64,000 nt of DNA from Sphingopyxis sp. BE259 (GCF_031457495.1 NZ_JAVDWM010000001.1:2840001-2904000), one strand, 5' to 3'. Shown: positions 1 through 9,744, counted from the stretch's first letter. Translations and numbers: made by a program. Notes: a model not told the origin generated them from the letters alone.

Positions 1-2859
1 CGCCAGCGACCATTGGCGCTGCGGCGTCAGATATTGCTGCGCCAGTCGCTGGACATCGGCGGCGGTGACCGCCGAAATATCGTCCTGCATCGACAGGGCT
101 GCGGCGGTCACGCGCGGATCGCGCGTCGCACCTTCCAGCAGGAACATCCAATAGACGTTGCCCGTTGACGCCCGCGCCACCTGTTCGCGGATCGGCACCG
201 CGTTGCGCGTCAGTTCGTCGGCACTGACCGGCTTCGCCACCAGATCGGCGGCGATGTCACGCGCGATGCCATAAAAACGGTCGAGATCCTTGGGCGCGAG
301 CAGGCTGCCGACGAGCAGATAGCCGCCGCTGTCGAATCCGGTCGGCCAATGGCTATCGACCACCGGGCCATAGCTGGCGCCCTGCTCGGCGCGCAGGCGA
401 TCGAACAGCCGGTCGTTGAAGATCGCGGCCAGCACTTCCAGCCCGCGCGCGTCACGCGGATTGGTCAGGCCACCACCGGTCGGCCACGCGGTCATCGCTG
501 CCGCCTGCCCCTGTTCACCGCTGTGGTAGGCGATGTCGGGCACCTTGGCGGGTTTGGCAAAATCGACGCGTTGGCCGCTCGCCGGCGCCAGCACCTTGCG
601 CGGCGGCAATGCGCCGAGCGTGCTGGACAGAATCTGGCGATAATCGACCGATTCCAGATCACCGAAAATCTGCACCTCGATCGGCCCGCTGGCGAGCCGC
701 GGTTCCCAGAAAGCGCGGAAAGCGGCGGGAGTCAGTGCCGCGATCTGCGCCTTGTCGGGCGCCGCCCAGCGCGCATCATTGCCGGTCAGCCACCCGCGCA
801 GATTGCGGTCGAGCACCGCATTGGGAGTCGCGTCGTTGAGGTCGTAGCCGGTGAGATAGCCAATCCGCAGCCGCTCGATCGGCGCCGCATCCCAGCGCGG
901 CTGCGCCAGCTTCGCCGCGATCAGCCGCATCTGGTCGGCGAGATCGGCGGGCTTGCTTTCCGCCGACAGTTCGAACGCATCGTCGTCGATCGCAAAATTG
1001 AGCTGAATCTGGCGCCCGTTGGTCAGCTGGTCGATCTCGTTCTGGCCCCACGGCCCGATGCCGCTGGCGACCAGCGCATAATCGCCGGTCCAGAGCAGGT
1101 TTGGCGCGTCGGCGGCGACGCTGCGATTGCCGGTGCCGAACCGGACGTTGACCCGTACCTTGCCCGGTTCGACCTTGTTGTTCGACACCAGCGCGGTGAC
1201 GCCGTTCGCAAATTCGATCCGTTCGGCACGCAGGCCCAGCACGCTGCTGGTCGCGGTGATCGTGCCGGGGGTTCCAAAGGCGGGAAGCTGTTTGAAATCG
1301 GCCTGCACCGCAGCCAGCCGGTCATCGCGCGCGGTGACCGGCGCGTTCAGCGCCGCCAGAACCGCGCCATTGCCGCCCGCCGCGGTCGGCGTGGTCAGCA
1401 CGGCGCGCGTCACCGGCGCGGCAAAAATCGCCTTGCTGATCTCCAGCATCACCTTGGGCGTCGCCGACGCACGGATTGCCTTGAACATATCAACCTGCCC
1501 CTGCGGGCTCGTCACCGTCTCGGCAATATCGACCGCCCGAACCATGTCGTCGGCCAGCCGGGCGCCGGGTTCGTTGCGGGCGTTTTCCAGTTCCTTGGCC
1601 AGAAAGGCTTCGATCTCGTTCGCCTCGCGGTCGATGTCGGCTTGTGACGGCGGGGTGGTCACCGCATCGGCGATGACGCCGCGCACATCGGCCAGCGCGG
1701 CTTTCCAATCGCTCAGCGGGACGATCGACGCCATGGTGACGTCGGCGCTGCGGCTGACATATTGCTGTTCGACGGTGGCGACCAGATAGCTTCCGCCGCT
1801 GCGCGCCCGATTTTCCAGCCGCCGGTTGACCAGTGCCTGGGCGATGAATTCCAGATAGAGCCGCCGGGTGTTTTCGACGGTATCGATGCGTTTCTGCCAC
1901 GGGCGGACCATCGCCAGCGTCAGCGCGAGCGGCTGGTTCGCCTCGACGATTTCCAGCGCCGCGGGCGCCTTGGGATCGGGCTTGCCAAAATCGGGGGCGG
2001 GCGGATTCGGTCCGTTGCCCCGCCAGTCACCATAATATTTCGCTACCAGCCGCGCCAGTTCGGCGGGTTCGGCGTCGCCGACAATCACCACCACCGCCCG
2101 CTCGGGACGATACCAGCGATCGTGAAACGCGGTGACCGATGTCGCGCTGGCCTTGCCCAGCGACGCGGTGGTGCCGATCGGCGAGCGATCACCGAGCAGC
2201 TGGCCCGCGAACAGATGCGCGTTGGTCGCATCGCCAATCCGTTTCTGCGGACCGTCAGATTCGCGCAGTTCGGACATGACGACGCCCCGCTCCGCCGCAA
2301 CCGCCAACTCCGAAATCCGCGGTTCGCGAACCATTCCCGACAGCAATTTCATGCTTTCATCAAGATTGGCAGGGGTCACGCTGGGCAGGTCGAGTTGATA
2401 CACGGTCTGGGTCGGCGTGGTCTGCGCGTTCGAATCGCTGCCAAAAGTGACGCCGAACCGCTGCCAGATGCGCTTGGCTTCGCCGTCCGGGATATGTTCG
2501 GAACCGCGAAAGGTCAGATGTTCCAGCAGATGGGCATAGCCACGCTCCTGCTCGGTTTCGAACATCGATCCGACGTCCATCCGCACCCGGATCGACACCT
2601 GACCCGGCGGTACGCCATTGTTGCGCACCGCATAGCGCACGCCATTGGGCAGGACGCCGAATTGCCATGCGGTGTCGCGCGGAATGTCGCTGCCGACATA
2701 CAGCCAGTCGCCATCGGCCACCTGCCGGCTGGCAGCGGTCTTTGCCGAACTGTCCTGGGCGCTGCCAGCGGTGGGCAGCAACAACAGCGCTGCGGCAGCG
2801 CTGGCGCAAAGAAGGGATCGGGAAAAACGAAGCGACATGCGCGCGGGGGAACTGGACAT
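1..2859 (-). CDS. M16 family zinc metalloprotease (pitrilysin/insulinase-like), 3' end beyond window
   Basis: An open frame of 953 codons runs from an ATG at 2859 to the left edge with no stop, so the C-terminus is missing. The N-terminus has a signal peptide (hydrophobic run ending near AGSAQ), so the protein is exported, probably periplasmic. The inverted zinc-binding motif HLLEH sits at about residues 110-114, and the third ligand is probably the Glu in MSEL near residue 197, as expected for M16 peptidases. The usual second, catalytically inactive M16 half follows (a region with GLRAERIEFANG). A protein of about 950 residues fits the two-domain processing peptidases common in sphingomonads. 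A second ATG at 2838 is a possible start. Substrate unknown. The plus-strand open frames here are shadows. Confidence 0.88.
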   Translation of the reverse strand, partial: MSSSPARMSLRFSRSLLCASAAAALLLLPTAGSAQDSSAKTAASRQVADGDWLYVGSDIPRDTAWQFGVLPNGVRYAVRNNGVPPGQVSIRVRMDVGSMFETEQERGYAHLLEHLTFRGSEHIPDGEAKRIWQRFGVTFGSDSNAQTTPTQTVYQLDLPSVTPANLDESMKLLSGMVREPRISELAVAAERGVVMSELRESDGPQKRIGDATNAHLFAGQLLGDRSPIGTTASLGKASATSVTAFHDRWYRPERAVVVIVGDAEPAELARLVAKYYGDWRGNGPNPPAPDFGKPDPKAPAALEIVEANQPLALTLAMVRPWQKRIDTVENTRRLYLEFIAQALVNRRLENRARSGGSYLVATVEQQYVSRSADVTMASIVPLSDWKAALADVRGVIADAVTTPPSQADIDREANEIEAFLAKELENARNEPGARLADDMVRAVDIAETVTSPQGQVDMFKAIRASATPKVMLEISKAIFAAPVTRAVLTTPTAAGGNGAVLAALNAPVTARDDRLAAVQADFKQLPAFGTPGTITATSSVLGLRAERIEFANGVTALVSNNKVEPGKVRVNVRFGTGNRSVAADAPNLLWTGDYALVASGIGPWGQNEIDQLTNGRQIQLNFAIDDDAFELSAESKPADLADQMRLIAAKLAQPRWDAAPIERLRIGYLTGYDLNDATPNAVLDRNLRGWLTGNDARWAAPDKAQIAALTPAAFRAFWEPRLASGPIEVQIFGDLESVDYRQILSSTLGALPPRKVLAPASGQRVDFAKPAKVPDIAYHSGEQGQAAAMTAWPTGGGLTNPRDARGLEVLAAIFNDRLFDRLRAEQGASYGPVVDSHWPTGFDSGGYLLVGSLLAPKDLDRFYGIARDIAADLVAKPVSADELTRNAVPIREQVARASTGNVYWMFLLEGATRDPRVTAAALSMQDDISAVTAADVQRLAQQYLTPQRQWSLA

Positions 2860-2946
2860 CGGGTCATCTTATCGCGTTCAAACCTTGCTGGCCACTGAAC
2901 TATCGCGGCGCTTGTCCTGCCCGCAGCATCGGCTTAGCCAGATGGG

Positions 2947-3843
2947 ATGACCCTGAAGCCCGCGCCTCCGCTCACCCGCCCGTCCGGCAGCCCACCCGCC
3001 GCCCCGATCGCGGCTCTGGTTCAAATGACCAGCGGCATCGATCCCGTCGCCAACCTTGCGGTAGTCGATCGCGCGATGGCTGCTGCCGCGGCGGCGGGGA
3101 CAGCGATGGTGTTCCTGCCCGAAATGTCGCTGCTCCTCGATCGCGACCGCGCGCGATCGGCACCGCATATTGTCGGCGAAACCGAAAATCCCTGGACCGC
3201 CGCCTTTCAGGCGCTGGCGCAAAAGCACGCGCTATGGCTCCATACCGGGTCGATCCCGGTGCTGGCGGACGATGGTGCGCGGCGCGTCAACCGCAGCCAC
3301 GTCATCGCCGCCGACGGCAGCATCCGCGCGACATATGACAAGGTGCATCTGTTCGACGTCACCCTTCCTTCTGGCGAGAATTGGACCGAATCATCGGCCT
3401 ATGTGGGCGGCGACACGCTTGTCGTCGTTGATACCCCGCTCGGCCCACTGGGGCTGAGCATCTGTTATGATCTGCGGTTTCCCGAACTTTACGGCGCACT
3501 GGTCGATCGCGGCGCCGCGGTGATCGCAATCCCCGCCGCGTTCACCGTGTCGACCGGCGAAGCCCATTGGCATGTGCTGATGCGCGCCCGCGCGATCGAG
3601 AGCGCCTGCCATATCCTGGCGGCGGCGCAGGGCGGGGATCATCCGGATGGCCGATCGACCTACGGCCACAGCCTGGCTGTCGACCCTTGGGGCAAAGTCA
3701 TCGCCGAAGCTGGGCCAGTCGGGGCAGCCGGCGGCAACGGTTATGAACTGGTCCTTGCGCCCATTGACGCGGCGGCGGTCAGCCGCGCCCGGCAAGCGAT
3801 CCCGCTCGCACGATCGCGCGCGATGCGCGGCATCGCCCTCTGA
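2947..3843 (+). CDS. carbon-nitrogen hydrolase family protein (Nit-like amidase)
   Basis: The 298-residue protein carries the nitrilase-superfamily triad in the usual order and spacing: Glu59 in FLPEMS, Lys132 in YDKVHLFD and Cys173 in SICYDLRFPE. The CYDLRFPELY context is typical of the Nit1/Nit2-like branch, whose known members repair deaminated glutathione or hydrolyse omega-amides; which applies here is inference. It is cytosolic with no signal peptide. The N-terminus has about 20 Pro/Ala-rich residues before the first beta strand (IAALVQMTSG), so a slightly later start cannot be excluded. It is divergent from the M16 protease gene, 87 bp between starts, and no operon partner follows on the same strand. 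Confidence 0.87.
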   Translation: MTLKPAPPLTRPSGSPPAAPIAALVQMTSGIDPVANLAVVDRAMAAAAAAGTAMVFLPEMSLLLDRDRARSAPHIVGETENPWTAAFQALAQKHALWLHTGSIPVLADDGARRVNRSHVIAADGSIRATYDKVHLFDVTLPSGENWTESSAYVGGDTLVVVDTPLGPLGLSICYDLRFPELYGALVDRGAAVIAIPAAFTVSTGEAHWHVLMRARAIESACHILAAAQGGDHPDGRSTYGHSLAVDPWGKVIAEAGPVGAAGGNGYELVLAPIDAAAVSRARQAIPLARSRAMRGIAL

Positions 3844-3933
3844 TCGCTCGACGCCGCGCGTTGGCGGGGCATCGCGGTCGGCGATTTTCGTCGGCGCCTA
3901 CGCGTGTCCGACAATCATAAGCCTGAAACGAAC

Positions 3934-3964
3934 AAAGGGCCCCGAGCGAAGCTCGGAGCCCTTT
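3934..3964 (-). terminator. Rho-independent terminator of the small membrane peptide gene
   Basis: A near-perfect hairpin (left arm from 3934, right arm to 3964, one internal mismatch, three-base loop) lies just past the stop at 3986. Read on the minus strand it has a C-UUC-G type loop and is followed by a T-rich stretch. Confidence 0.75.
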
Positions 3965-3985
3965 GGGGATATCTGGTCAGCCAGA

Positions 3986-4219
3986 TCAGCCGGGGCTGGT
4001 CGGCGAGTCGTCGTTGTTGTCCGACGCGATGATGATGCCGCCGATGATGGCAGCCAGGGCGACGATAGCGATGATCCAGCTCGTGCTGCCTTCGAGCTCG
4101 CTCTGGCCGTCAACGGCCGAAGCTGCACGTGCTGCGGGAGCGGCCGACGCAGCAACCGGGGCTGCGATCATCGAGGTCGCTGCGAGGGAGATCGCAGCCT
4201 TCTTAAGCAGGTTCATCAT
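3986..4219 (-). CDS. small exported single-pass membrane protein of unknown function
   Basis: This 77-residue protein has a clear N-terminal signal peptide (MMNLLKKAAISLAATSM, Ala-rich cleavage region) and a strong C-terminal transmembrane helix (SWIIAIVALAAIIGGIIIA), ending in an acidic tail DNNDDSPTSPG. A GGAG ribosome site seven bases before the ATG at 4219 and a good terminator downstream argue for an efficiently expressed monocistronic gene. The mature part has Ala-rich and Ser/Glu-rich stretches and no recognisable catalytic motif. Similar short signal-plus-helix peptides are common in sphingomonads, but I know of no assigned role. Confidence 0.75.
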   Translation of the reverse strand: MMNLLKKAAISLAATSMIAAPVAASAAPAARAASAVDGQSELEGSTSWIIAIVALAAIIGGIIIASDNNDDSPTSPG

Positions 4220-4388
4220 ATTCTCCGTCCACTGGATTAGTCTTGTCGAATCACACCAGGGGGCTCCCCGGTCTGCTTCTGCACGGCCCTCTTAGGCACA
4301 GCGTTCAGCAAATGCAACGACGATCTGCCCTAGTCCGCCAATTCTTACCAAATTGCTAAATATAGAGAAAGTTGTTGCAAAAAGGCCA

Positions 4389-5225
4389 CTAGCCGCGGCG
4401 AACATGGTCAAAGGATTCGCTGGTTATCGGGTAGCCAAGATGGCCCGGAATGCACAAAAAGGCCTGCCCGTCGCGGTCTTCGATCCATGGCGTGATCAAT
4501 TCGACCGGGAACGCGTCCGAATGCCGCGAAAAACCAGCGAAATCGGTGACTTGGGCAAGGCGTTCGAGGTTACGGCGAGTTGGGAAAATCACTGACACCT
4601 CGCCGCGGTCGGCCATCGCCAGCGCTTCGGCCGCGCTAGCCCAGAAAATATGGCTATGCTCCGCCTCTTCGACGGTCAGTTCATGGCTGTGCGGCGGCGC
4701 GGCGACGGCATAGAAGCGGGTGTCAAAGGTTCGGGCCTCTTTGAAATTGGGGCACCAGCGCGCGAACGGCACCAGGGATGCCAGCGCGATTCGATCTCCG
4801 CGCGCGGCAAGAATATCAGACAGCAGCGTGCCAGCCAGCAACGCCTGACGCACTTCGGCAACATCATCCTCAAGCAATGCTGGCCAACCAACCGCCAGCC
4901 CGGTTTCTTCCAGCGTCTCACGAAGCGCCGCCACCCGCGCCGCGCCGTCGGCCTCGGCCAAGTCGGGGGCGTGCTGGCGGGCGACCAGATAATCGTCGGG
5001 ATCGACCCGGCCGCCGGGGAATACGACCGCGCCCGCCGCAAAGGCCATCGTCGTCGATCGCTTGACCATCAGGATCTCGTCGGCGCCACCCTTGTCCGAC
5101 GGGCGCATGATGACCAGCGTCGCGGCGGGAATGGCGCCTTCCGGCAGAACCTCGGGCTGGGCGGACGGCGGAGCGGTATTGGTCATGCCGATGCGATAAC
5201 CCTGCACCGCGCGCTTGTCATCCAT
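4389..5225 (-). CDS. Nudix hydrolase, NUDT19 / CoA-diphosphatase-like with long insert
   Basis: The 278-residue protein has the Nudix helix core RETLEETG at about residues 102-109, preceded by FPGGRVDP at 69-76. The spacing between the Gly-rich part and the helix is larger than in canonical Nudix boxes, as in the NUDT19/RP2 branch. Family members hydrolyse nucleoside diphosphate-linked compounds such as CoA or ADP-ribose with Mg2+; the substrate here is not determined. Neither candidate start has a strong ribosome site: ATG 5225 is taken, and ATG 5186 (MTNTAPPSA) is an alternative. Convergent with the small membrane peptide across a non-coding gap of about 170 bp. Confidence 0.85.
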   Translation of the reverse strand: MDDKRAVQGYRIGMTNTAPPSAQPEVLPEGAIPAATLVIMRPSDKGGADEILMVKRSTTMAFAAGAVVFPGGRVDPDDYLVARQHAPDLAEADGAARVAALRETLEETGLAVGWPALLEDDVAEVRQALLAGTLLSDILAARGDRIALASLVPFARWCPNFKEARTFDTRFYAVAAPPHSHELTVEEAEHSHIFWASAAEALAMADRGEVSVIFPTRRNLERLAQVTDFAGFSRHSDAFPVELITPWIEDRDGQAFLCIPGHLGYPITSESFDHVRRG

Positions 5226-5314
5226 ATCATCCCGGTCATCTCGGCATTGCGGGCGCGCGGGCGTGGGTGCAAGAGGGGCGCTGACCGGATGGGGACAGTA
5301 CGGGGAGCAGGATA

Positions 5315-5947
5315 TTGGGAATCGTCGAGATTTTGGGCGTCGCGGGCAGCCTAAGCCTCCTCGCCGGGTGGCGGCTCTATCTTACCATCCTGGCCACCGG
5401 CACCGCCATGCATTTCGGCTGGTTGCCGCTGCCCGAACATCTGGCCGCACTGCAGGTGCTGGCCAATCCGTGGGTGCTGGGGGTCGCGGCGGTCGGCACC
5501 CTGGCCGAATTCCTCGCCGACAAGATCGCGTGGGTCGATTCCATCTGGGACATGATCCACAGCATCATCCGCCCGCTCGGCGGCGCGCTGCTCGCGCTGG
5601 CGCTGGTCGATGCATCCGATCCGACGTGGCAGGTGATCGCTTTCCTGCTCGGCGGCGGCGGCGCTTTGCTCAGCCACGGCGCCAAGGCGACGACGCGCGC
5701 CGTCGTCAACGCCAGCCCCGAACCGTTCAGCAATGCGGTGGTATCGACCGGCGAAGACGTTGCGACCGGTGGCCTGCTGGCGCTGGCGATCGCCTATCCG
5801 CCGCTGGCGATTGTCATCGCCATCGTCATGGCGATTGCCGCGGTAATCGTCATCATCGCGCTGCGCCGCCTGCTCCGCAATATCAAGGCGGGACTGAAGC
5901 GCGCGCTGGGCGACCAACCGGGAACAGACGCGCTGCCGCCCGGCTAG
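5315..5947 (+). CDS. DUF4126 family integral membrane protein
   Basis: A 210-residue, very hydrophobic protein beginning MGIVEILGVAGSLSLLAGWR, with several predicted membrane helices. The order WRLYLT...WVDSIWD...HG(A)KA(T)TR matches the DUF4126 family, of unknown function. The TTG start at 5315 is supported by a GGGGAG ribosome site (5302-5307) seven bases upstream; no better ATG exists in frame. The C-terminal basic stretch LRRLLRNIKAGLKRAL is probably cytoplasmic. It converges on the FAD reductase gene with only two bases between stops. Confidence 0.8.
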   Translation: MGIVEILGVAGSLSLLAGWRLYLTILATGTAMHFGWLPLPEHLAALQVLANPWVLGVAAVGTLAEFLADKIAWVDSIWDMIHSIIRPLGGALLALALVDASDPTWQVIAFLLGGGGALLSHGAKATTRAVVNASPEPFSNAVVSTGEDVATGGLLALAIAYPPLAIVIAIVMAIAAVIVIIALRRLLRNIKAGLKRALGDQPGTDALPPG

Positions 5948-5949
5948 GG

Positions 5950-7173
5950 TCAGGCCGGGAGCAGCGCCTTCAGCGGGGTTTCGGTATCGGCGAGCTGCTC
6001 GGCCGTCGCCTCCAGCCCGGCCGTGACGATCATCCGGCCCTGGACATAATCCTTGGTCGCGTTGACGCAGTCGATCGCGATGACCTTGCCCGCTTTCAGA
6101 TAGACGACGGAGAAGCTGCGCGTCGCCGGATCGCCGCGCAGCACAGCGCGGTCGTGGCCGGTCGACAGGCCCGCGGTCTGGAGCTTGAGGTCATATTGGT
6201 TCGACCAAAACCACGGAATCGCATGATAGGGCGCTTCGTCGCCGACGATGCCTTTTGCGACGACATTGGCCTGATCATTGGCATTCTGTACCGATTCCAG
6301 CCGGATCACGACGCCCTCGGCGAAGTCGTTTTCATGCGCGGCGCAGTCGCCGATCGCGTAGATGTCGGGCAGACTAGTCTTGCACAGCCGATCGACGAGC
6401 ACACCGTTGCCGCCCGCGGCGCCCGCCGCGATCAGCGGGTCAACCGCGGGGGCGATGCCGATGCCGACAATCACCAGATCGGCGGCGATGACGTCGCCGT
6501 CCGCCAGCCGCACGCCGGTGACATGCCCCTCACCCTCGATCGCTTCGACCGCGACGCCCAGCCGCAGATCGACGCCGTGCTCGCGATGCTCGCGTTCGTA
6601 AAAGCGCGACAGCTCGGTCCCGGCGACCCGCGCCAGCACCCGGTCGAGCGCTTCGAGCAGCACCACCTTCTTGCCCGCCTTGCGCAGCACCGCGGCCGCC
6701 TCCAACCCGATATAACCGCCGCCGATCACGACGATCTGGCTGGCGGTTTCGGAGGCGGCCTTCATCGCATCGGCATCGGCGCGGGTCCGCACCCCCTGCA
6801 CCCCCGGCAGGTTGCCGCCGGGGATCGGCAGCATGCGGGGGGAGCCCCCGGTCGCCCAGACCAGCTTGCCATAACCGATCGTCCCGCCGCTCTCGGTGGT
6901 GACATTGCGCGCGCCCGGATCGACCGCCACCACCCGCTGGCCGAGCAGCATCGTCACGTCACGCTCGTCCCAATATTTGGCGGGGCGCAGCTGGATGCGT
7001 TCGAATTCCTTTTCGCCCGCGAAATATTCCTTCGACAACGGGGGTCGTTCATACGGCAACTCGGGCTCGTCGCCAACGATCGCAATGCTGCCTTCGAACT
7101 TCTGCGTCCGCAGCATGATCGCGACCTGCGCCCCGCCATGCCCTGCGCCCACAATCACCACGTCGAAGTGCAT
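5950..7173 (-). CDS. FAD-dependent NAD(P)H:ferredoxin/rubredoxin-type reductase
   Basis: The 407-residue protein starts at ATG 7173 ([14 protein letters not shown]), preceded by a GGGAGAGAA ribosome site; upstream in-frame codons belong to the intergenic region and the LytTR gene. It has an N-terminal FAD dinucleotide fold (GAGHGG), the substrate-binding segment [10 protein letters not shown], a second fold for NAD(P)H ([14 protein letters not shown]) and the downstream FAD-contact segment YAIGDCA. This order and length fit the reductases that feed electrons to [2Fe-2S] ferredoxins or rubredoxins of oxygenases (RubB, PdR, ThcD type). No ferredoxin or P450 gene adjoins it, so the partner is unknown. 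Confidence 0.87.
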   Translation of the reverse strand: MHFDVVIVGAGHGGAQVAIMLRTQKFEGSIAIVGDEPELPYERPPLSKEYFAGEKEFERIQLRPAKYWDERDVTMLLGQRVVAVDPGARNVTTESGGTIGYGKLVWATGGSPRMLPIPGGNLPGVQGVRTRADADAMKAASETASQIVVIGGGYIGLEAAAVLRKAGKKVVLLEALDRVLARVAGTELSRFYEREHREHGVDLRLGVAVEAIEGEGHVTGVRLADGDVIAADLVIVGIGIAPAVDPLIAAGAAGGNGVLVDRLCKTSLPDIYAIGDCAAHENDFAEGVVIRLESVQNANDQANVVAKGIVGDEAPYHAIPWFWSNQYDLKLQTAGLSTGHDRAVLRGDPATRSFSVVYLKAGKVIAIDCVNATKDYVQGRMIVTAGLEATAEQLADTETPLKALLPA

Positions 7174-7289
7174 CGCGTTCTCTCCCGCTGCCCGCAAGCG
7201 CGTCCCTTGCATGGCGGACAAGACGACACAAGCGGCGGTGGGCTGGTGGTGGGCAAAGAAAAACTTGGCGGCGCGAGTGGCGCGGTCGG

Positions 7290-8069
7290 TCAGTCGCGGC
7301 GGGCCAGGCGAGCGCGGATCGCCGCGGTATAGGTGCGCCCGACGCGCAATTCGGTGCCATCGCCGAGCACCGCGATCAGCGAATGAAACTGTCCGCTCTT
7401 CACGCGCTCGACCGCGTCGACGCGGACCATCGTGCTGCGATGGATCCGCAGAAACTGCTGCGCCGGCAACAGCCGTTCCAGGGTCGCAAGATTCTCGTTG
7501 TAAAGATAGCTCTGGCCGTCGGCATGGATGCGGACATAGTCGCGTTCGGCGCCGACGTGGCTGATGTTTTCGGGCTTGATGCGGATATATTCGCCGCTCG
7601 CCCGCACCCATAATTCGGCCATTTGTTGACGCGCGCCATTGCCTGTCGCGCGCAGATTGGCCACCACCTCTTCCAGTTCGCGGATGCGGTCGGCGCTGTT
7701 CGACTGATCGACCGCCGCGCGGGCGCGCTCCATCGCGGTCTGGAAGCGCCCGGTTTCGATCGGCTTGGTGACATAATCGACCGCCCGCGCGTCAAAGGCA
7801 CGCAGCGCCTGATCATTGAATGCGGTCACGAACACCACTGCGGGCGCGGGATCGGGCAAATGGCGGAGCAGGTCGAATCCGCTCCCCCCCGGCATCCGGA
7901 TGTCGAGCAGGATGATGTGGCAGATCGATGTCGCCAGCCACTCGATTGCCTGCGCGACATTGCCCGCCTGGCCGATCTCGCCGACCCATGGCAATTGCTG
8001 CGCCAGCCGCACGGCGCGGCGCCGCGCCAGCGGCTCGTCATCGACGACCAAAATCGCCAGACCGGGCAT
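7290..8069 (-). CDS. LytTR-type DNA-binding response regulator
   Basis: An N-terminal receiver domain ([10 protein letters not shown] acidic pocket, phosphoacceptor Asp56 in [12 protein letters not shown] Lys) is joined to a C-terminal LytTR DNA-binding domain ([14 protein letters not shown]...RIHRSTMV). The start at ATG 8069 shares one base with the stop codon of the upstream sensor kinase (TGATG), so the two are translationally coupled; an ATG at 8081 lies inside the kinase gene. LytTR regulators bind direct repeats upstream of targets, often for exopolysaccharide or envelope functions. The target here is not visible, though the FAD reductase gene follows after a gap of about 115 bp. Confidence 0.92.
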   Translation of the reverse strand: MPGLAILVVDDEPLARRRAVRLAQQLPWVGEIGQAGNVAQAIEWLATSICHIILLDIRMPGGSGFDLLRHLPDPAPAVVFVTAFNDQALRAFDARAVDYVTKPIETGRFQTAMERARAAVDQSNSADRIRELEEVVANLRATGNGARQQMAELWVRASGEYIRIKPENISHVGAERDYVRIHADGQSYLYNENLATLERLLPAQQFLRIHRSTMVRVDAVERVKSGQFHSLIAVLGDGTELRVGRTYTAAIRARLARRD

Positions 8070-9202
8070 CAGACCGCCCACGGTAGCCGGATGTCGGCGC
8101 GAAACAGCGCCGGGGTCAATTTGGTTTCGAACGCGCTGGCGGCGCCAAATCGCGCCGACAGCCGCTCGGCGACATTGCGGAGTCCGATCCGGCTGCCGGG
8201 TCGCGATGCGCCTTCATCGATCGAACAAAGATCATTTTCGACTCGGATGCCCAACTGGTCGCCGTCGCGCCACGCCGTGATCCGGATGCCCACTTCGCCG
8301 GTGCACGGCTCGACCCCGTGCTTGACCGCATTTTCGACCAGCGGCTGAAGAATCAGGTTGGGAACCAGCGCGTATAAAGCGGCTTCTTCAACGTCGATCG
8401 TGAACCGCATCCGGTCGGGAAACCGCTCGCGCTCGATCTCGAGATAATCTTCCTGCAATTCCAGTTCGGCGGCCAGCGTCACGTCCTTCATCGGGTCGAG
8501 TTCGAGCGTCTGGCGCAGGAAAGCCGACAGCGACATCATCATCCGCTGCGCCCGCGCCGTCGCCCCCTCTTCGACCAGCCCCATCGCCGAATTGAGCGTG
8601 TTGAACAGGAAATGCGGATTGATCTGATAGCGCAGCGCGCGCATCTGCGCCGACAGCGCCTCTTCACGGGCCAGCGCCAGGCTGCGCTCGCGATCGCGGA
8701 CGTCGAAGCTATAGATCATCGCAATGTAAAGGCATGACCAGCCGAAGAACATCGCGGTGCTGGAAATCATCGTGTACCCGAACGCGACATTGTCGAACAT
8801 CCAGTTCACCGGCCGCGCCATCCACAAATAGATGAAGATGTCGAAGACGCTGTATATCCCGGCCGCCTGGATCGAGAAGGTAAAGGCGACCAGCACCTTG
8901 ATGAAAATCGAGGCCGCGCGCAGACGGAACAACAGCGCGGTGACCACCAGCGTCAGTCCCGCCCCGAAAACGTTCAAGATCACCTTGCCGAACGCCGATG
9001 CGATCGGATCGGTGCCGACGATACCCCACAGCAAGCTGTCGGAAACGAGCACACAGAACCAGAACAGTGCCGCCAGCTCGACCGTCGTCGCGGTGATCGC
9101 CTTGCGTTCCTGCACCGCCGCCAGCGGCGGCAGGGCGAGGGGACGCGCGTCGTTCGGCGGCGGCGCACCCGATTTCGCCTTCCGCTCCTGAACGCTGGTC
9201 AT
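8069..9202 (-). CDS. LytS/His_kinase-type membrane sensor histidine kinase
   Basis: Roughly five hydrophobic segments (AALFWFCVLVS through SSTAMFFGWSCLYIAMIY) are followed by a short coiled region and the His_kinase motif RYQINPHFLFNTLNS with its phospho-His, then a GHKL ATPase domain (LQPLVENAVKHGV N box; GIGLRN-like glycines in SRIGLRNVAERL). It is the partner of the overlapping LytTR regulator. The start is uncertain: ATG 9202 (MTSVQERKA) is used, and ATG 9289 or 9343 would add 29 or 47 residues. The longer choices leave only about 20 bases to, or overlap with, the divergent gene at 9310. No periplasmic sensor domain is seen, so the signal is probably sensed in or near the membrane. Confidence 0.85.
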   Translation of the reverse strand: MTSVQERKAKSGAPPPNDARPLALPPLAAVQERKAITATTVELAALFWFCVLVSDSLLWGIVGTDPIASAFGKVILNVFGAGLTLVVTALLFRLRAASIFIKVLVAFTFSIQAAGIYSVFDIFIYLWMARPVNWMFDNVAFGYTMISSTAMFFGWSCLYIAMIYSFDVRDRERSLALAREEALSAQMRALRYQINPHFLFNTLNSAMGLVEEGATARAQRMMMSLSAFLRQTLELDPMKDVTLAAELELQEDYLEIERERFPDRMRFTIDVEEAALYALVPNLILQPLVENAVKHGVEPCTGEVGIRITAWRDGDQLGIRVENDLCSIDEGASRPGSRIGLRNVAERLSARFGAASAFETKLTPALFRADIRLPWAV

Positions 9203-9309
9203 CGCTGCCAAGCCATTGGTAGAAAACCCCGCCCGTTCATTGTGCCCGGCAAGCCAATCGCCGGTTTCCCCCTCATCTTGCGTTGGCATTGCGATAGCAT
9301 CACCGCGCC

Positions 9310-9744
9310 ATGAAACATATCGATCCATCATTCTATCCCGCACCCCATGCGGTGCTGCCCGGCTTTGACGACAACGAATGGACCGTCGTTCTGGTGACGA
9401 TCTCGCGGGTTCAGGGCGAAGACGCCATCGAGCGGATCCGATCGGCGCTCCCCGAATCGGACATCGTCAACCTGTCGCAGCGCCATATTGAGCGGAATCT
9501 GCGTGACACGATGCCGCCCGCCCCATTTTCGCTCACCCATCGACAGCAGGAAATTCTGGATTATCTGCTGCACGGCATGTCCAACAAGGAAATCGGCCGC
9601 AAACTGGGTTTGTCGCATTTCACGGTACGCAATCATGTGTCGAACATCTTGCGTATACTGAACTTTCCCTGTCGCCGGGAAATGCGCCGCTCGCTGAGCA
9701 CCCACCACGCCGCGCCAGCCTATCCCACCGCATTGGTCGCTTAG
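9310..9744 (+). CDS. orphan LuxR-type HTH transcriptional regulator
   Basis: The 144-residue protein has a C-terminal GerE/LuxR helix-turn-helix (LTHRQQEILDYLLHGMSNKE, then IGRKLGLSHFTVRNHVSNIL) and a short N-terminal part. That part resembles a degenerate receiver (VVLVTISRVQGEDAIERIR) but lacks the acidic pocket and phosphoacceptor Asp. It is therefore probably regulated other than by phosphorylation, or acts by abundance. It is divergent from the LytS-type kinase gene and may share its control region. The HTH sequence resembles that of the response regulator at 13223 (GKTNKEIGRQLDISPFTVRI), suggesting related DNA targets. Confidence 0.8.
   Translation: MKHIDPSFYPAPHAVLPGFDDNEWTVVLVTISRVQGEDAIERIRSALPESDIVNLSQRHIERNLRDTMPPAPFSLTHRQQEILDYLLHGMSNKEIGRKLGLSHFTVRNHVSNILRILNFPCRREMRRSLSTHHAAPAYPTALVA

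Noticed and set aside
349..1647. Long plus-strand open frame of 432 codons
   Set aside because: Antisense shadow of the M16 protease gene; Arg/Gly-rich composition without family signatures and no ribosome site.
5215..7332. Plus-strand open frame of 705 codons over the FAD reductase
   Set aside because: Covers two genuine genes in other frames, low-complexity Arg/His/Asp-rich translation, typical of GC-rich shadows.
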